The position numbers and the translations under genes were made by a program. Source: Thalassobaculum fulvum (GTDB lineage Bacteria > Pseudomonadota > Alphaproteobacteria > Thalassobaculales > Thalassobaculaceae). From it: a stretch of 64,000 nt of DNA. The notes under the pieces were generated by a model. The model made no database searches. It was not told the origin of the DNA and worked only from the letters and a program-made list of their open reading frames with translations. Of the stretch, positions 55,747 to 63,302 are shown piece by piece (positions within the stretch are counted from its first letter, which is position 1; the number at the start of each line of letters is the position of its first letter). The stretch lies in assembly GCF_014652915.1 (NCBI RefSeq), contig NZ_BMZS01000014.1, positions 1 to 64,000 of the forward strand, given 5' to 3'.

Positions 55747-56211
55747 ATGCGACTGACCAGCTATTCCAACTACGCGCTGCGCTCGCTCCAGCTCGCCGCC
55801 CTGCGCGAACCCGGGCTGACCCGGGTCGACGAGGTCGCGCGCGCCCACGGCCTGAGCCGGGCGCACATCACCAAGCTGATCCACGAACTCGGCCGCGCCG
55901 GCCTGATCGAGACGGTACGGGGCCGCGGCGGCGGGTTCCGGCTGGCCCGCCCGGCAGATCGGATCACGGTCGGCGAGGTAGTGCGGTTGACCGAGGGGGC
56001 GGCCGGGCTGGTCGAGTGCTTCACCCCCGACACCAACACCTGCCCGCTGATCGGCATCTGCCACCTGTCGCGCAAGCTGGACGAGGCGGTGCGGGCGTTC
56101 TTCGCGGTGCTGGACGGCGTCACGATCGCCGACATCGCCGGCAACCGGGTTCCGCTGCTGGAGCGGATCGACGCGGCGCTGGCGGCCGACTCGCCGGCCG
56201 CCAGCGCCTGA
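55747..56211 (+). CDS. Rrf2 family iron-sulfur cluster regulator (NsrR-like)
   Basis: The ATG at 55747 gives 154 aa. The winged HTH (MRLTSYSNYALRSLQLAAL, VDEVARAHGLSRAHITKLIHELGRAGLIETVRGRGGGFRLAR) is followed by the cluster cysteines C91, C99 and C105 in ECFTPDTNTCPLIGIC, the spacing of NsrR-type Rrf2 proteins that sense nitric oxide or redox state. It converges on the sulfide oxidoreductase gene (stops ~20 bases apart). Because the site AAAACATCTAT lies before both this gene and blh, it probably controls the persulfide/sulfide operon, a job often given to BigR/SqrR in relatives. Confidence 0.92.
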   Translation: MRLTSYSNYALRSLQLAALREPGLTRVDEVARAHGLSRAHITKLIHELGRAGLIETVRGRGGGFRLARPADRITVGEVVRLTEGAAGLVECFTPDTNTCPLIGICHLSRKLDEAVRAFFAVLDGVTIADIAGNRVPLLERIDAALAADSPAASA

Positions 56212-56230
56212 CGTCGACGGACAGCGCGGC

Positions 56231-57961
56231 TCAGGAAGCCTTGCGCTGGTCCTTGAAGTCGCAGGCATCCAGCGCCTCACGGGCGGTCGGCGACATCGGC
56301 AGGATCCGCGGCCCGGCCAGCCACTCGCGGCCCTTGAACATGCCGTCCCAGTAGATCCAGGGCAGCATCTTCTCCTTCAGCAGCCAGGCCAGACGCGACG
56401 GCAGCTTGCCGTTGATCATCCAGGTCGGGAAGCTCGGCAGCAGAACGCCGCCGTAGCCGAACTCCGCGAGCACGATGCGGCCGCGCTCGACGGTCAACGG
56501 GCACGACCCGTAGCCGTCGTACACTGCATGCGGCGCCTTGCCGTCGAGCACCGACAGCACGTTCTCGGCCACCACCGGCGCCTGCTTGCGGACCGCCGCG
56601 GCGGTCTTGGCATTCGGCGTCGAGCAGCCGTCGCCAAGACCGAAGATATCGCCGTAGCGGGCGTGCTGCAGGGTCTCGGAGTTGACCTCGACCCAGCCGG
56701 CGGCATCGGCCAGCGGCGACCGGCGGATGAAGTCGTGCCCGGTCTGCGGCGGGCAGACGTGCAGCATGTCGAACGCCTTCTCGACCCGCTCGGTCTTGCC
56801 GTCCTTGGTCACGTCGAACCAGGCCTTGCGCGCCTCGCCGTCGACCTTCACCAGATTGTGGCCGAAGCTGAGGGTGGCGTTGTACCTGGCGACGTACTCC
56901 ATCAACGCCGGGACGTAGTCGGCGACGCCGAACAGCGCACCGCCGGCGTTGCAGAACTCGATGTCGATGTCCTTGATGCGGCCGGACCGGGACCACGCGT
57001 CGGCCGACAGGTACATCGCCTTCTGCGGGGCGCCGGCGCATTTGATCGGCATCGGAGGCTGCGTGAAGATCGCCTTGCCGCCCTTCAAGGTGCGCACCAG
57101 CTCCCAGGTGTAGGGCGCCATGTCGAACAGGTAGTTCGAAGTGACGCCGTTGCGGCCCAGGGTCTCGCGCAGTCCCTCGACCTTGTCCCAGTCGAGCTTC
57201 AGCCCCGGGGACACCACCAGGGCGCGGTAGCCGATGCGGCCGCCGTCCTCCAGGATCACCTCGCTGCGTTCAGGCGCGAAGCCGGAGACCGCGGTGCGGA
57301 TCCACTTCACCCCCTTCGGCATCACACTCGCCATCGGACGCATGGTGTCGGCGCGGTCGAACACCCCGCCGCCGACCAGCGTCCAGCCCGGCTGGTAGTA
57401 GTGGTCGTCGCGCGGCTCGACGATCGCGATGTCGAGGCCCGGACGGCGTTTCAGCAGGCTGGCCGCCGTCGCGATGCCGCCGGCGCCGCCGCCGACGATC
57501 ACCACGTCGTGCCGGACCGCCGGCGCCGGCGGCAGCACCTTGCCGGTCGCCGCCTCCAGCCGCGGGCGCAGCGCCTGCAGGTCGTAGCCGGCACCGCCGA
57601 CCGCTTCCAGGATCGCGTCGGCCGACAGCCGCGGGGCCTTCGACAGCGCCCACAGCGTGCTCGAGCGCGTGCCGGTCCGGCAGTAGGCCAGGACCGGACC
57701 GGGCAGCTCCGAAAGGGCTCGGCCGAATTCGGACACGTCGCCGTCGGTCACCTGTCCGGAGACCACCGGGACGTTCCGGAACCCGAGCCCGTGGTCCTCG
57801 GCCGCCTGGCGGATCTCGTCCGACCGCGGCTGCGGGTCGCTCTCGCCGTCGGGACGGTTGCAGACGATGCTGCGGTAGCCCTGGGCCGCGGCGGCGCCAA
57901 CGTCCTCGACCGTGATCTGCGGGCTGACGGCGAACTCGGGCGAGATGCGCCTGATCTCCAT
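56231..57961 (-). CDS. DUF442 sulfurtransferase/phosphatase-like domain fused to sulfide:quinone oxidoreductase-like flavoprotein
   Basis: In this 576-aa protein, residues ~1-110 form a DUF442 (Blh N-terminal-type) domain with C-X5-R loop AYCRTGTRSS. The rest is an FAD oxidoreductase: HDVVIVGGGAGGIATAASLLKRR, YYQPGWTLVGGG, IKCAGAPQKAMYL (cysteine) and LHVCPPQTGHDF (second cysteine), the redox pair expected of sulfide:quinone oxidoreductase-like enzymes, then GDIFGLGDGCSTPNAKTAAAVRKQ. It likely oxidises sulfide and hands sulfane sulfur on within the fusion. It follows blh by about 60 bases. Confidence 0.88.
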   Translation of the reverse strand: MEIRRISPEFAVSPQITVEDVGAAAAQGYRSIVCNRPDGESDPQPRSDEIRQAAEDHGLGFRNVPVVSGQVTDGDVSEFGRALSELPGPVLAYCRTGTRSSTLWALSKAPRLSADAILEAVGGAGYDLQALRPRLEAATGKVLPPAPAVRHDVVIVGGGAGGIATAASLLKRRPGLDIAIVEPRDDHYYQPGWTLVGGGVFDRADTMRPMASVMPKGVKWIRTAVSGFAPERSEVILEDGGRIGYRALVVSPGLKLDWDKVEGLRETLGRNGVTSNYLFDMAPYTWELVRTLKGGKAIFTQPPMPIKCAGAPQKAMYLSADAWSRSGRIKDIDIEFCNAGGALFGVADYVPALMEYVARYNATLSFGHNLVKVDGEARKAWFDVTKDGKTERVEKAFDMLHVCPPQTGHDFIRRSPLADAAGWVEVNSETLQHARYGDIFGLGDGCSTPNAKTAAAVRKQAPVVAENVLSVLDGKAPHAVYDGYGSCPLTVERGRIVLAEFGYGGVLLPSFPTWMINGKLPSRLAWLLKEKMLPWIYWDGMFKGREWLAGPRILPMSPTAREALDACDFKDQRKAS

Positions 57962-58021
57962 GGGTGTCTCCTCCTCGGATCGGCTTTGCCGTGTTGGTGC
58001 CGGCCGCGGCCGGATCGGACG

Positions 58022-58885
58022 TCAGAGGGCGTTGACGGGGATCTTCAGGTAGACGGCGCCGTTGTCCTCGGCCGGGGGCATCCGGCCGGCGCGCATGTTC
58101 ACCTGGATCGACGGGATGATCAGTTTCGGCATGCCCAGGGTCGCGTCGCGCTCGGTCCGCTTGGCGACGAAGTCGTCGCGCTTGGCGCCGCCGCCGACAT
58201 GGATGTTCTTCGCCTTCTGCTCGCCGACGGTCGACTCCCAGGCATACACGTCGCGGCCCGGCGCCTTGTAGTCGTGACCGACGAAGATCCGGGTATCGTC
58301 GGGCAGCGCCAGGATCTTGTGGATCGACTCCCACAATGTCTCGGCCGAGCCGCCCGGGAAATCGCAGCGCGCGGTCCCGAAGTCGGGCATGAAGAGGGTG
58401 TCGCCGACGAACGCCGCGTCGCCGATCACGTATGTAAGGCACGCCGGCGTGTGCCCCGGGGTGTGCAGCACCCGGCCGGTCAGGCCGCCGATGGCGAAGT
58501 CGTCGCCCTCCTTGAACAGGTGGTCGAACTGCGAGCCGTCGCGCTGGAACTCGGTGCCCGCGTTGAACACCTTGCCGAAGGTGTTCTGCACGATCCGGAT
58601 GTTCTCGCCGATGCCGATCCAGCCGCCCAGCGCCTTCTGCAGGTAAGGCGCGGCCGACAGATGGTCGGCGTGGACGTGGGTCTCGAGGATCCAGGCGACC
58701 CGAAGGTCCCTGGAGCGCACGTAGTCGATCAGCGCATCCGCCGACCCGGTCGAGGTGCGGCCGGCCGCATTGTCGAAGTCGAGCACGGAATCCACGATCG
58801 CGCAGGCTGCGCTGTAGGGATCCTTCACGACGTACGAGATGGTGTTGGTGGCTTCGTCGAAGAACGCGGTCACTTCCGGCTTCAT
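58022..58885 (-). CDS. blh: Persulfide dioxygenase-like MBL-fold hydrolase (Blh)
   Basis: This 287-aa metallo-beta-lactamase-fold protein has THVHADHLSAA (the HxHxDH motif), HTPGHTPACLTYV, VGDTLFMPDFGTARCDFPGG and GHDYKAPG, the pattern of the Blh/ETHE1-type sulfur dioxygenases that oxidise glutathione persulfide to sulfite. It is the first gene of the operon with the DUF442-oxidoreductase fusion and carries the shared Rrf2-type site upstream. The start is supported by a GGGAG site. Confidence 0.92.
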   Translation of the reverse strand: MKPEVTAFFDEATNTISYVVKDPYSAACAIVDSVLDFDNAAGRTSTGSADALIDYVRSRDLRVAWILETHVHADHLSAAPYLQKALGGWIGIGENIRIVQNTFGKVFNAGTEFQRDGSQFDHLFKEGDDFAIGGLTGRVLHTPGHTPACLTYVIGDAAFVGDTLFMPDFGTARCDFPGGSAETLWESIHKILALPDDTRIFVGHDYKAPGRDVYAWESTVGEQKAKNIHVGGGAKRDDFVAKRTERDATLGMPKLIIPSIQVNMRAGRMPPAEDNGAVYLKIPVNAL

Positions 58886-58900
58886 GGAGGACTCCCGGCG

Positions 58901-58928
58901 TTAAAACATCTATTTCTTATGCAAGTTT
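58901..58928. promoter_or_regulatory. Candidate Rrf2 operator upstream of blh
   Basis: TTAAAACATCTATTTCTTAT and GCAAGTTT repeat the layout seen at 55689-55716: an identical AAAACATCTAT, then ATG-like and TTT-rich parts at matching spacing. It lies about 18 bases upstream of the blh start. Confidence 0.6.
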
Positions 58929-58986
58929 TCTCGATATATAGCAATTTCTGAATGTTTCAGGGCGTCAGAACGTCGCAGGCCGGGCG

Positions 58987-59019
58987 CACGGCCCGCAGAC
59001 ACGGCCCGCAGACACGGCC
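58987..59019. repeat. Short 13-bp tandem repeat
   Basis: CACGGCCCGCAGA occurs twice exactly (58987-58999, 59000-59012), followed by a partial third unit, in the gap before the racemase gene. No function is apparent. Confidence 0.8.
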
Positions 59020-59069
59020 GGCGGTCGGCGGTAGGCTTCCCCGTCGCTTCCGAACCACGGACCCGCCCC

Positions 59070-59777
59070 ATGCCCCAGCACATCGGTATCGTCGGCTGCT
59101 CCGCCGAGGGCGCCTCGTTGTGCTACCGGACGATCTGCGTCGAGGGCGCCGGCCATCTCGGCCCCCACGCCCATCCGGAAGTCTCCATGCACACGCCGTC
59201 GCTCGCCGACTACACGGCCTGCCTGCACCGCGGCGACCTGCAGGGGGTCGCCGACCTGATGCTCGACTCCGCCGACAAGCTCGCGCGGATCGGCGCCGAT
59301 TTCCTGATCTGCCCGGACAACACCATCCACCAGGCGATGACCTTCGTCCTGCCGCGCTCCCCGCTGCCGTGGCTGCACATCGCCGAGGTGGTCGCCGAGG
59401 CGGCCGCCGACCGCGGCTTCGGGCGGCTGGGGCTGACCGGCACCCGCTGGCTGGTCGACAGCGAGGTCTATCCGGAGAAGCTGGCCGCCCGTGGCCTGGA
59501 CTGGCTCCGCCCGAGCCCGCAGGACCGCGACGCGATCGACCGCATCATCATGGACGAGCTGGTCAACAGCGTGTTCAAGCCGGAGGCGGTCGGGTACTTC
59601 CGGCGGGTGATCGCGCAGATGAAGGCCGATGGCTGCGACGCCGTCGTGCTCGGCTGCACCGAGATCCCGCTGATCATGAACGACGGCAACTCGCCGCTGC
59701 CGACCCTGGATTCTACCCGGCTGCTGGCGCGGGCGGCCCTCCGGCGTGCCGTCGGAGACCACCCCCCGGCAGCGTGA
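59070..59777 (+). CDS. Aspartate/glutamate racemase family protein
   Basis: This 235-aa protein has the two-domain racemase pattern. IGIVGCSAEGASLCYRTI is at the start, CPDNTIHQAM (about 85-95) provides the first cysteine with an atypical spacing to the canonical CNTxH, and VVLGCTEIPLIM (about 190) provides the second cysteine. The family interconverts aspartate or glutamate enantiomers, and related enzymes handle hydantoins or maleate. The specific substrate is unknown. Confidence 0.88.
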   Translation: MPQHIGIVGCSAEGASLCYRTICVEGAGHLGPHAHPEVSMHTPSLADYTACLHRGDLQGVADLMLDSADKLARIGADFLICPDNTIHQAMTFVLPRSPLPWLHIAEVVAEAAADRGFGRLGLTGTRWLVDSEVYPEKLAARGLDWLRPSPQDRDAIDRIIMDELVNSVFKPEAVGYFRRVIAQMKADGCDAVVLGCTEIPLIMNDGNSPLPTLDSTRLLARAALRRAVGDHPPAA

Positions 59778-59782
59778 CGGAG

Positions 59783-60319
59783 CTAGCGGTTCGCCTGACC
59801 GCCCGAATTGGCGTCGCGCCACGACGACAGGAACGCCTCGGACAGGCTCGCCACCGCCTGCCGGACGGCTTCGGCATGGTCCGCCGACGCGGTTGCCGAG
59901 GCCGTCCCCCGCTGCCAGAGCACCACTTGGCCGCTGCGCAGCCAGCCGGCCTTCTCGTCGAAGAACGACACCTGCCGGTAGGCCCCGAGCATCGGCGCGC
60001 TGGCACAGACCCCGGACGCACCGTCGTAGCCGGTCAGCACGGTGAGCGTGACCGTCACCTCGGCGGACGGGTCGATCGCGAGCCCGCCCTGCGCGAGGCC
60101 CTCCGACACCAGCGGCAGCAGGCCGCGCAGATCGATACCGCAACTCATCGCATCCGGCGTCGTCTGGCTTATCGCGACACGCACCCCGCGCACGCCCGCG
60201 AGATCGGCAACCGAAGCGCCCGCACTCCACGCCGGCGCCGGAACCGCGACCGCCAAGGCGCCGAGCAGCAAGGCCCGGCCGGCGGCGGTCAGATCTTCAA
60301 GACAAAGGTTCACGGTCAC
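59783..60319 (-). CDS. Secreted protein of unknown function
   Basis: This 178-aa protein has an N-terminal hydrophobic segment (AGRALLLGALAVAVPAPAWSA) consistent with a signal peptide. The mature part has two cysteines (MSCGIDLRG and GVCASAPM) that could form a disulfide, and a predicted mixed alpha/beta pattern. I recognise no family. It is convergent with the racemase gene and divergent from the efflux adaptor gene. Confidence 0.65.
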   Translation of the reverse strand: MTVNLCLEDLTAAGRALLLGALAVAVPAPAWSAGASVADLAGVRGVRVAISQTTPDAMSCGIDLRGLLPLVSEGLAQGGLAIDPSAEVTVTLTVLTGYDGASGVCASAPMLGAYRQVSFFDEKAGWLRSGQVVLWQRGTASATASADHAEAVRQAVASLSEAFLSSWRDANSGGQANR

Positions 60320-60423
60320 ACTCCGGGCCCGTCGCTGTCGAAATCGCCACGATAGTAGCGGTCTCGCCCTGTGCTCGCTATGCTCACTCTACACAGTCCG
60401 TGCGTTGGGACGAGGTACGCGCC

Positions 60424-61848
60424 ATGGGAACCGTTCTGACGGTGATAGCCATCACCCTGGCCGCCGCATCCTTCAAGCTTACGAGCGAGACGGCGTCCGA
60501 GTACTTCGCGATGTATGTCGTGAGCGACGACAATCTCGGCGTCAGCGACCAGCAGCCCGAGTCGTTGGCCGCCGAGGCCGAAACCCCGACGCTTGAGGCC
60601 AAGGCCGCCCCGTCGGAACCGGCCCCGTCGGAACCGGCCCAGCCGGTTCCGGTCCTGCTGGCCGCTGCCAGGGAGCAGTCTCCGGCGACCGAGACGGCCA
60701 CGACCAACGCGCCGGCCGCCGCGGGCGAACGCGTGATTCCGGCTTCGCTGTCGACCGCCGCGCCCGCCGAGCGGCCCGCCCGCGCCGCCGCTCCCCGGGC
60801 CCCGGCATCGACCGAGATCGCCGACCCGCTGCTGTCGCTGATCGGCGACACGCCGTACCGGCGTCCGGACGGAACCGTGTTCATGCCGATCGCCGCCCAG
60901 CGGGTCTTCAAGCTGCGCACCGTGATCGGCCAGCACGTCGCGGTCCCGGCGACCACCGAAATGCCCGGCCGCATCGTGACCAACCCCAGTTCCGCGCACC
61001 TCATCCAGAGCGCGCAGGACGGCTTCCTGGAACTGGCCAACGGCGTCTTCCCGCATACTGGCCAGCGGGTCCGCCGCGGCGACCTGCTCGCCTATCTCCG
61101 CCCGTCCCTGACCTCGGTCGAGCAGGCCGACATCGAGAGCCGCATCCAGGAACTGGTCAACGACATCGATCTCTCGCGCAAGCGCATGGCCAGGCTCGAG
61201 GAAGTGGTCATGATCCGCTACCGGGCCAACCGGATCGAGGAGATCAGGGTCGAGATCGAAGGCATGCGCCGGCAACTCGCGGTTCTGCGCGCCAGCGTCG
61301 ACCGGCCGATCGAGCTTCGCGCCAAGACCGACGGGATCGTGTCCCGCGTGAACGCCGCGGCCGGGCAGTTCGTCGACGCCGGCCACACCATCTTCGAGAT
61401 CGTCGACCCGACCCGGCTCTGGGTGACCGCTTCCGCGTACGAGGCCGGGGTCCAGGATCGGATCGTCAGCGCCACCGCGCTGACGCCGGACGGCCGCCGG
61501 CTGGAACTGCAGTTCGTCGGCGGCGGGCTGGCCCTGCACCAGCAGGCACTTCCGATCCACTTCGAAGTCGTCGGGTCGCCGCGCGACCTGACCGTCGACA
61601 CGCCGGTCACCGTTGCCGTGCAGATGGAGGGGCCGGCGACCACCGGCCTGCGGGTGCCGCGGGCCAGCGTGACCCGGACCAGCGACGGCCGCGAACTGAT
61701 CTGGGAGCGCCGGTCCGCCGAGTCCTTCCTCGCCCATCACGTCGCGCTGAAGCCGATCGACGCCGACTGGGTCCTGGTCACCAGCCCGATCGCCGGAACC
61801 ATGCGGATCGTCACCGACGGCGTCGCGACGCTGGGTCAGGTGCAATGA
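60424..61848 (+). CDS. HlyD/RND-type periplasmic adaptor protein
   Basis: The ATG at 60424, after GAGG, gives 474 aa; a GTG at 60400 is possible. An N-terminal membrane anchor (VLTVIAITLAAASFKL) is followed by a ~100-residue Ala/Pro-rich linker. Then come barrel-sandwich halves (IQSAQDGFLELANGVFPHTGQRVRRGDLLAYL; KTDGIVSRVNAAAGQFVDAGHTIFEIVDP) around a coiled-coil hairpin (SIE-type ESRIQELVNDIDLSRKRMARLEE), and beta-barrel/MP domains. This is the membrane fusion subunit of a tripartite pump. No RND or outer-membrane partner is next to it; two small unknown genes follow. Confidence 0.88.
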   Translation: MGTVLTVIAITLAAASFKLTSETASEYFAMYVVSDDNLGVSDQQPESLAAEAETPTLEAKAAPSEPAPSEPAQPVPVLLAAAREQSPATETATTNAPAAAGERVIPASLSTAAPAERPARAAAPRAPASTEIADPLLSLIGDTPYRRPDGTVFMPIAAQRVFKLRTVIGQHVAVPATTEMPGRIVTNPSSAHLIQSAQDGFLELANGVFPHTGQRVRRGDLLAYLRPSLTSVEQADIESRIQELVNDIDLSRKRMARLEEVVMIRYRANRIEEIRVEIEGMRRQLAVLRASVDRPIELRAKTDGIVSRVNAAAGQFVDAGHTIFEIVDPTRLWVTASAYEAGVQDRIVSATALTPDGRRLELQFVGGGLALHQQALPIHFEVVGSPRDLTVDTPVTVAVQMEGPATTGLRVPRASVTRTSDGRELIWERRSAESFLAHHVALKPIDADWVLVTSPIAGTMRIVTDGVATLGQVQ

Positions 61849-62204
61849 CGGCGTGCCCGGGGGGCATCCGGACCGCGGCCCTGGCGGCCGCGGCGATGGT
61901 CATGGCGACCGTTGCCGCCGCGCCGCCGGCGACAGCCGGCGTCCCGGAGCCGCGCCCGGCCACGACACCCGCCACGGCGTCCGGCGCGGCACCCCGTCTC
62001 GCCGCCCGGCCGGCGGTCGGGGAAACCGACCAGAGCATGCGGCTGGACCGGAGCGCCAAGGTGTTCACCGCCACCGGCTACCAGACCCTGACGGTGCTCG
62101 GCCTGGTCGGCGGCGCCGCCGCGATCGGCGCCCTGGCCGGTGGCGCATCCGGCGCCGTAGCTGCCGGTGCCGCCGTGCTGCTGGGCTACACGTTGATGCG
62201 CTGA
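61845..62204 (+). CDS. Small secreted/membrane protein of unknown function
   Basis: This 119-aa protein's start overlaps the adaptor stop, so the two are translationally coupled. A signal peptide (AALAAAAMVMATVAAAPPATA) is followed by a Pro/Ala region and a glycine-rich hydrophobic C-terminus (TVLGLVGGAAAIGALAGGASGAVAAGAAVLLGY) that looks like a glycine-zipper transmembrane segment. No family is recognised; coupling suggests a role with the adaptor. Confidence 0.65.
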   Translation: MTACPGGIRTAALAAAAMVMATVAAAPPATAGVPEPRPATTPATASGAAPRLAARPAVGETDQSMRLDRSAKVFTATGYQTLTVLGLVGGAAAIGALAGGASGAVAAGAAVLLGYTLMR

Positions 62205-62223
62205 CCGGAACCGGAGGCACCCC

Positions 62224-62430
62224 ATGGCACCGCTAGTGGTCGTCGCGTTGCTCGCCGCCACGATGTTCTCCGACCTGGTGGTCGAGGTCTCCGCCGAGAT
62301 CACGTCCGACACCTTCCTGGACGACGATGCCGGCGTGGTTTCCGAGGCGTTGCCGGAACCGCGCAGCGCGATCGTGGACATGATGCCGGGCGCGGCGGTC
62401 GTCCGCTGGGCGGCGGCCGGAACCCGATAG
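62224..62430 (+). CDS. Small membrane-anchored protein of unknown function
   Basis: This 68-aa protein has a GGAGG ribosome site just before the ATG and an N-terminal hydrophobic segment (PLVVVALLAATMFSDLVVEV), followed by an acidic stretch. It follows the previous small gene by about 20 bases in the adaptor operon. No family is recognised. Confidence 0.55.
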   Translation: MAPLVVVALLAATMFSDLVVEVSAEITSDTFLDDDAGVVSEALPEPRSAIVDMMPGAAVVRWAAAGTR

Positions 62431-62461
62431 GACCGGCCCCCGGCCCTTCCGGCACCGCCTG

Positions 62462-63097
62462 TCAGTGCGGATGCTGTGGGCCGGCCGCCGTCCCGGCGGA
62501 GCGCGAACGCCGCAACAGGAACAGGCCCGCGGCGACGGCATAGACCGCCAGGCCGGCCGCCACGAACAGCCAACTGGGAATCGCCACCGGCTTGACGGCG
62601 GATACGGCAGCCGCCGAAGCCGCGGTCTCGGCGCTGTCCCCGCCGGCCACGACCAGCAGCATCGGCACCGTGACGGTCTCGCCGGCGACCGTGAACGCCA
62701 CTTCGACCTCGTTCCGGCCGCCGCCGAGAACGACCTCTTCCGTCACGTACACCCCCGGCGCGACTTCCGACATGCTCTCCGGCAGGAAGTTCACGGTCGC
62801 CTCGACCTCGCCCCCGACGACCGGCTCGGCGGTCGCGAAGTCCTCGACGAACAGGGCGAGGCGCGGGCGATCGAACTTGGGACGCTGAACGTTGCCGAAC
62901 AGCTGGAGGTGCCGGTCCTCGAAGATCTGCCGGTTCGCGTACACCAGGACGAACTGCCGGGTGCCGACCCGGGCCTCGCTTCGAGGAGCGACCGAGATGG
63001 TCTTGGCGGCGCCATGGTCGCCGGCCGCCCACCCGGGCTGCCCCGGCAGCCACGCCAGCGCCGCCGCCAGGCACAGCAATCGTAGAAATCCGCCCAT
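62462..63097 (-). CDS. Secreted protein with C-terminal membrane anchor, possibly metal-resistance related
   Basis: This 211-aa protein has a signal peptide (LRLLCLAAALAWLPGQPGWA), a periplasmic beta-rich domain (residues ~30-150, VEATVNFLPESMSEVAPGVYVTEEVVLGGGRNEVEVAFTV) and a C-terminal transmembrane helix (PSWLFVAAGLAVYAVAAGLFLL) with a basic tail. The beta domain resembles the Ig-like N-terminal modules found beside CusB/CzcB-type pumps, which fits the adaptor gene nearby. The assignment is tentative. It is convergent with the adaptor operon. Confidence 0.6.
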   Translation of the reverse strand: MGGFLRLLCLAAALAWLPGQPGWAAGDHGAAKTISVAPRSEARVGTRQFVLVYANRQIFEDRHLQLFGNVQRPKFDRPRLALFVEDFATAEPVVGGEVEATVNFLPESMSEVAPGVYVTEEVVLGGGRNEVEVAFTVAGETVTVPMLLVVAGGDSAETAASAAAVSAVKPVAIPSWLFVAAGLAVYAVAAGLFLLRRSRSAGTAAGPQHPH

Positions 63098-63209
63098 CGA
63101 TATCGCCCGCTCGTATAGTCCATCGACAGCTTAGCGCATCCGGCATGGCCGCCAAACCCCGGTGTCAAAACAGACAAGCGACGCAAATCAACGGTTTCGT
63201 CTTCGTCCT

Positions 63210-63236
63210 GACCCGGTATGCTTGCCGAACCGGGTC
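63210..63236. other. 8-bp inverted repeat before the znuA-like gene
   Basis: GACCCGGT (63210-63217) and ACCGGGTC (63229-63236) are perfect arms with an 11-base loop, 66 bases upstream of the substrate-binding protein start. No U-run follows. It may be an operator or a leader hairpin. No clear Zur/Mur box is visible in 63098-63302. Confidence 0.5.
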
Positions 63237-63302
63237 GACATGATCGTCGCAACGGAAACGACAACGCCGGATCGACGCGAAAGAGCGGGGAGGACGGGCT
63301 GC

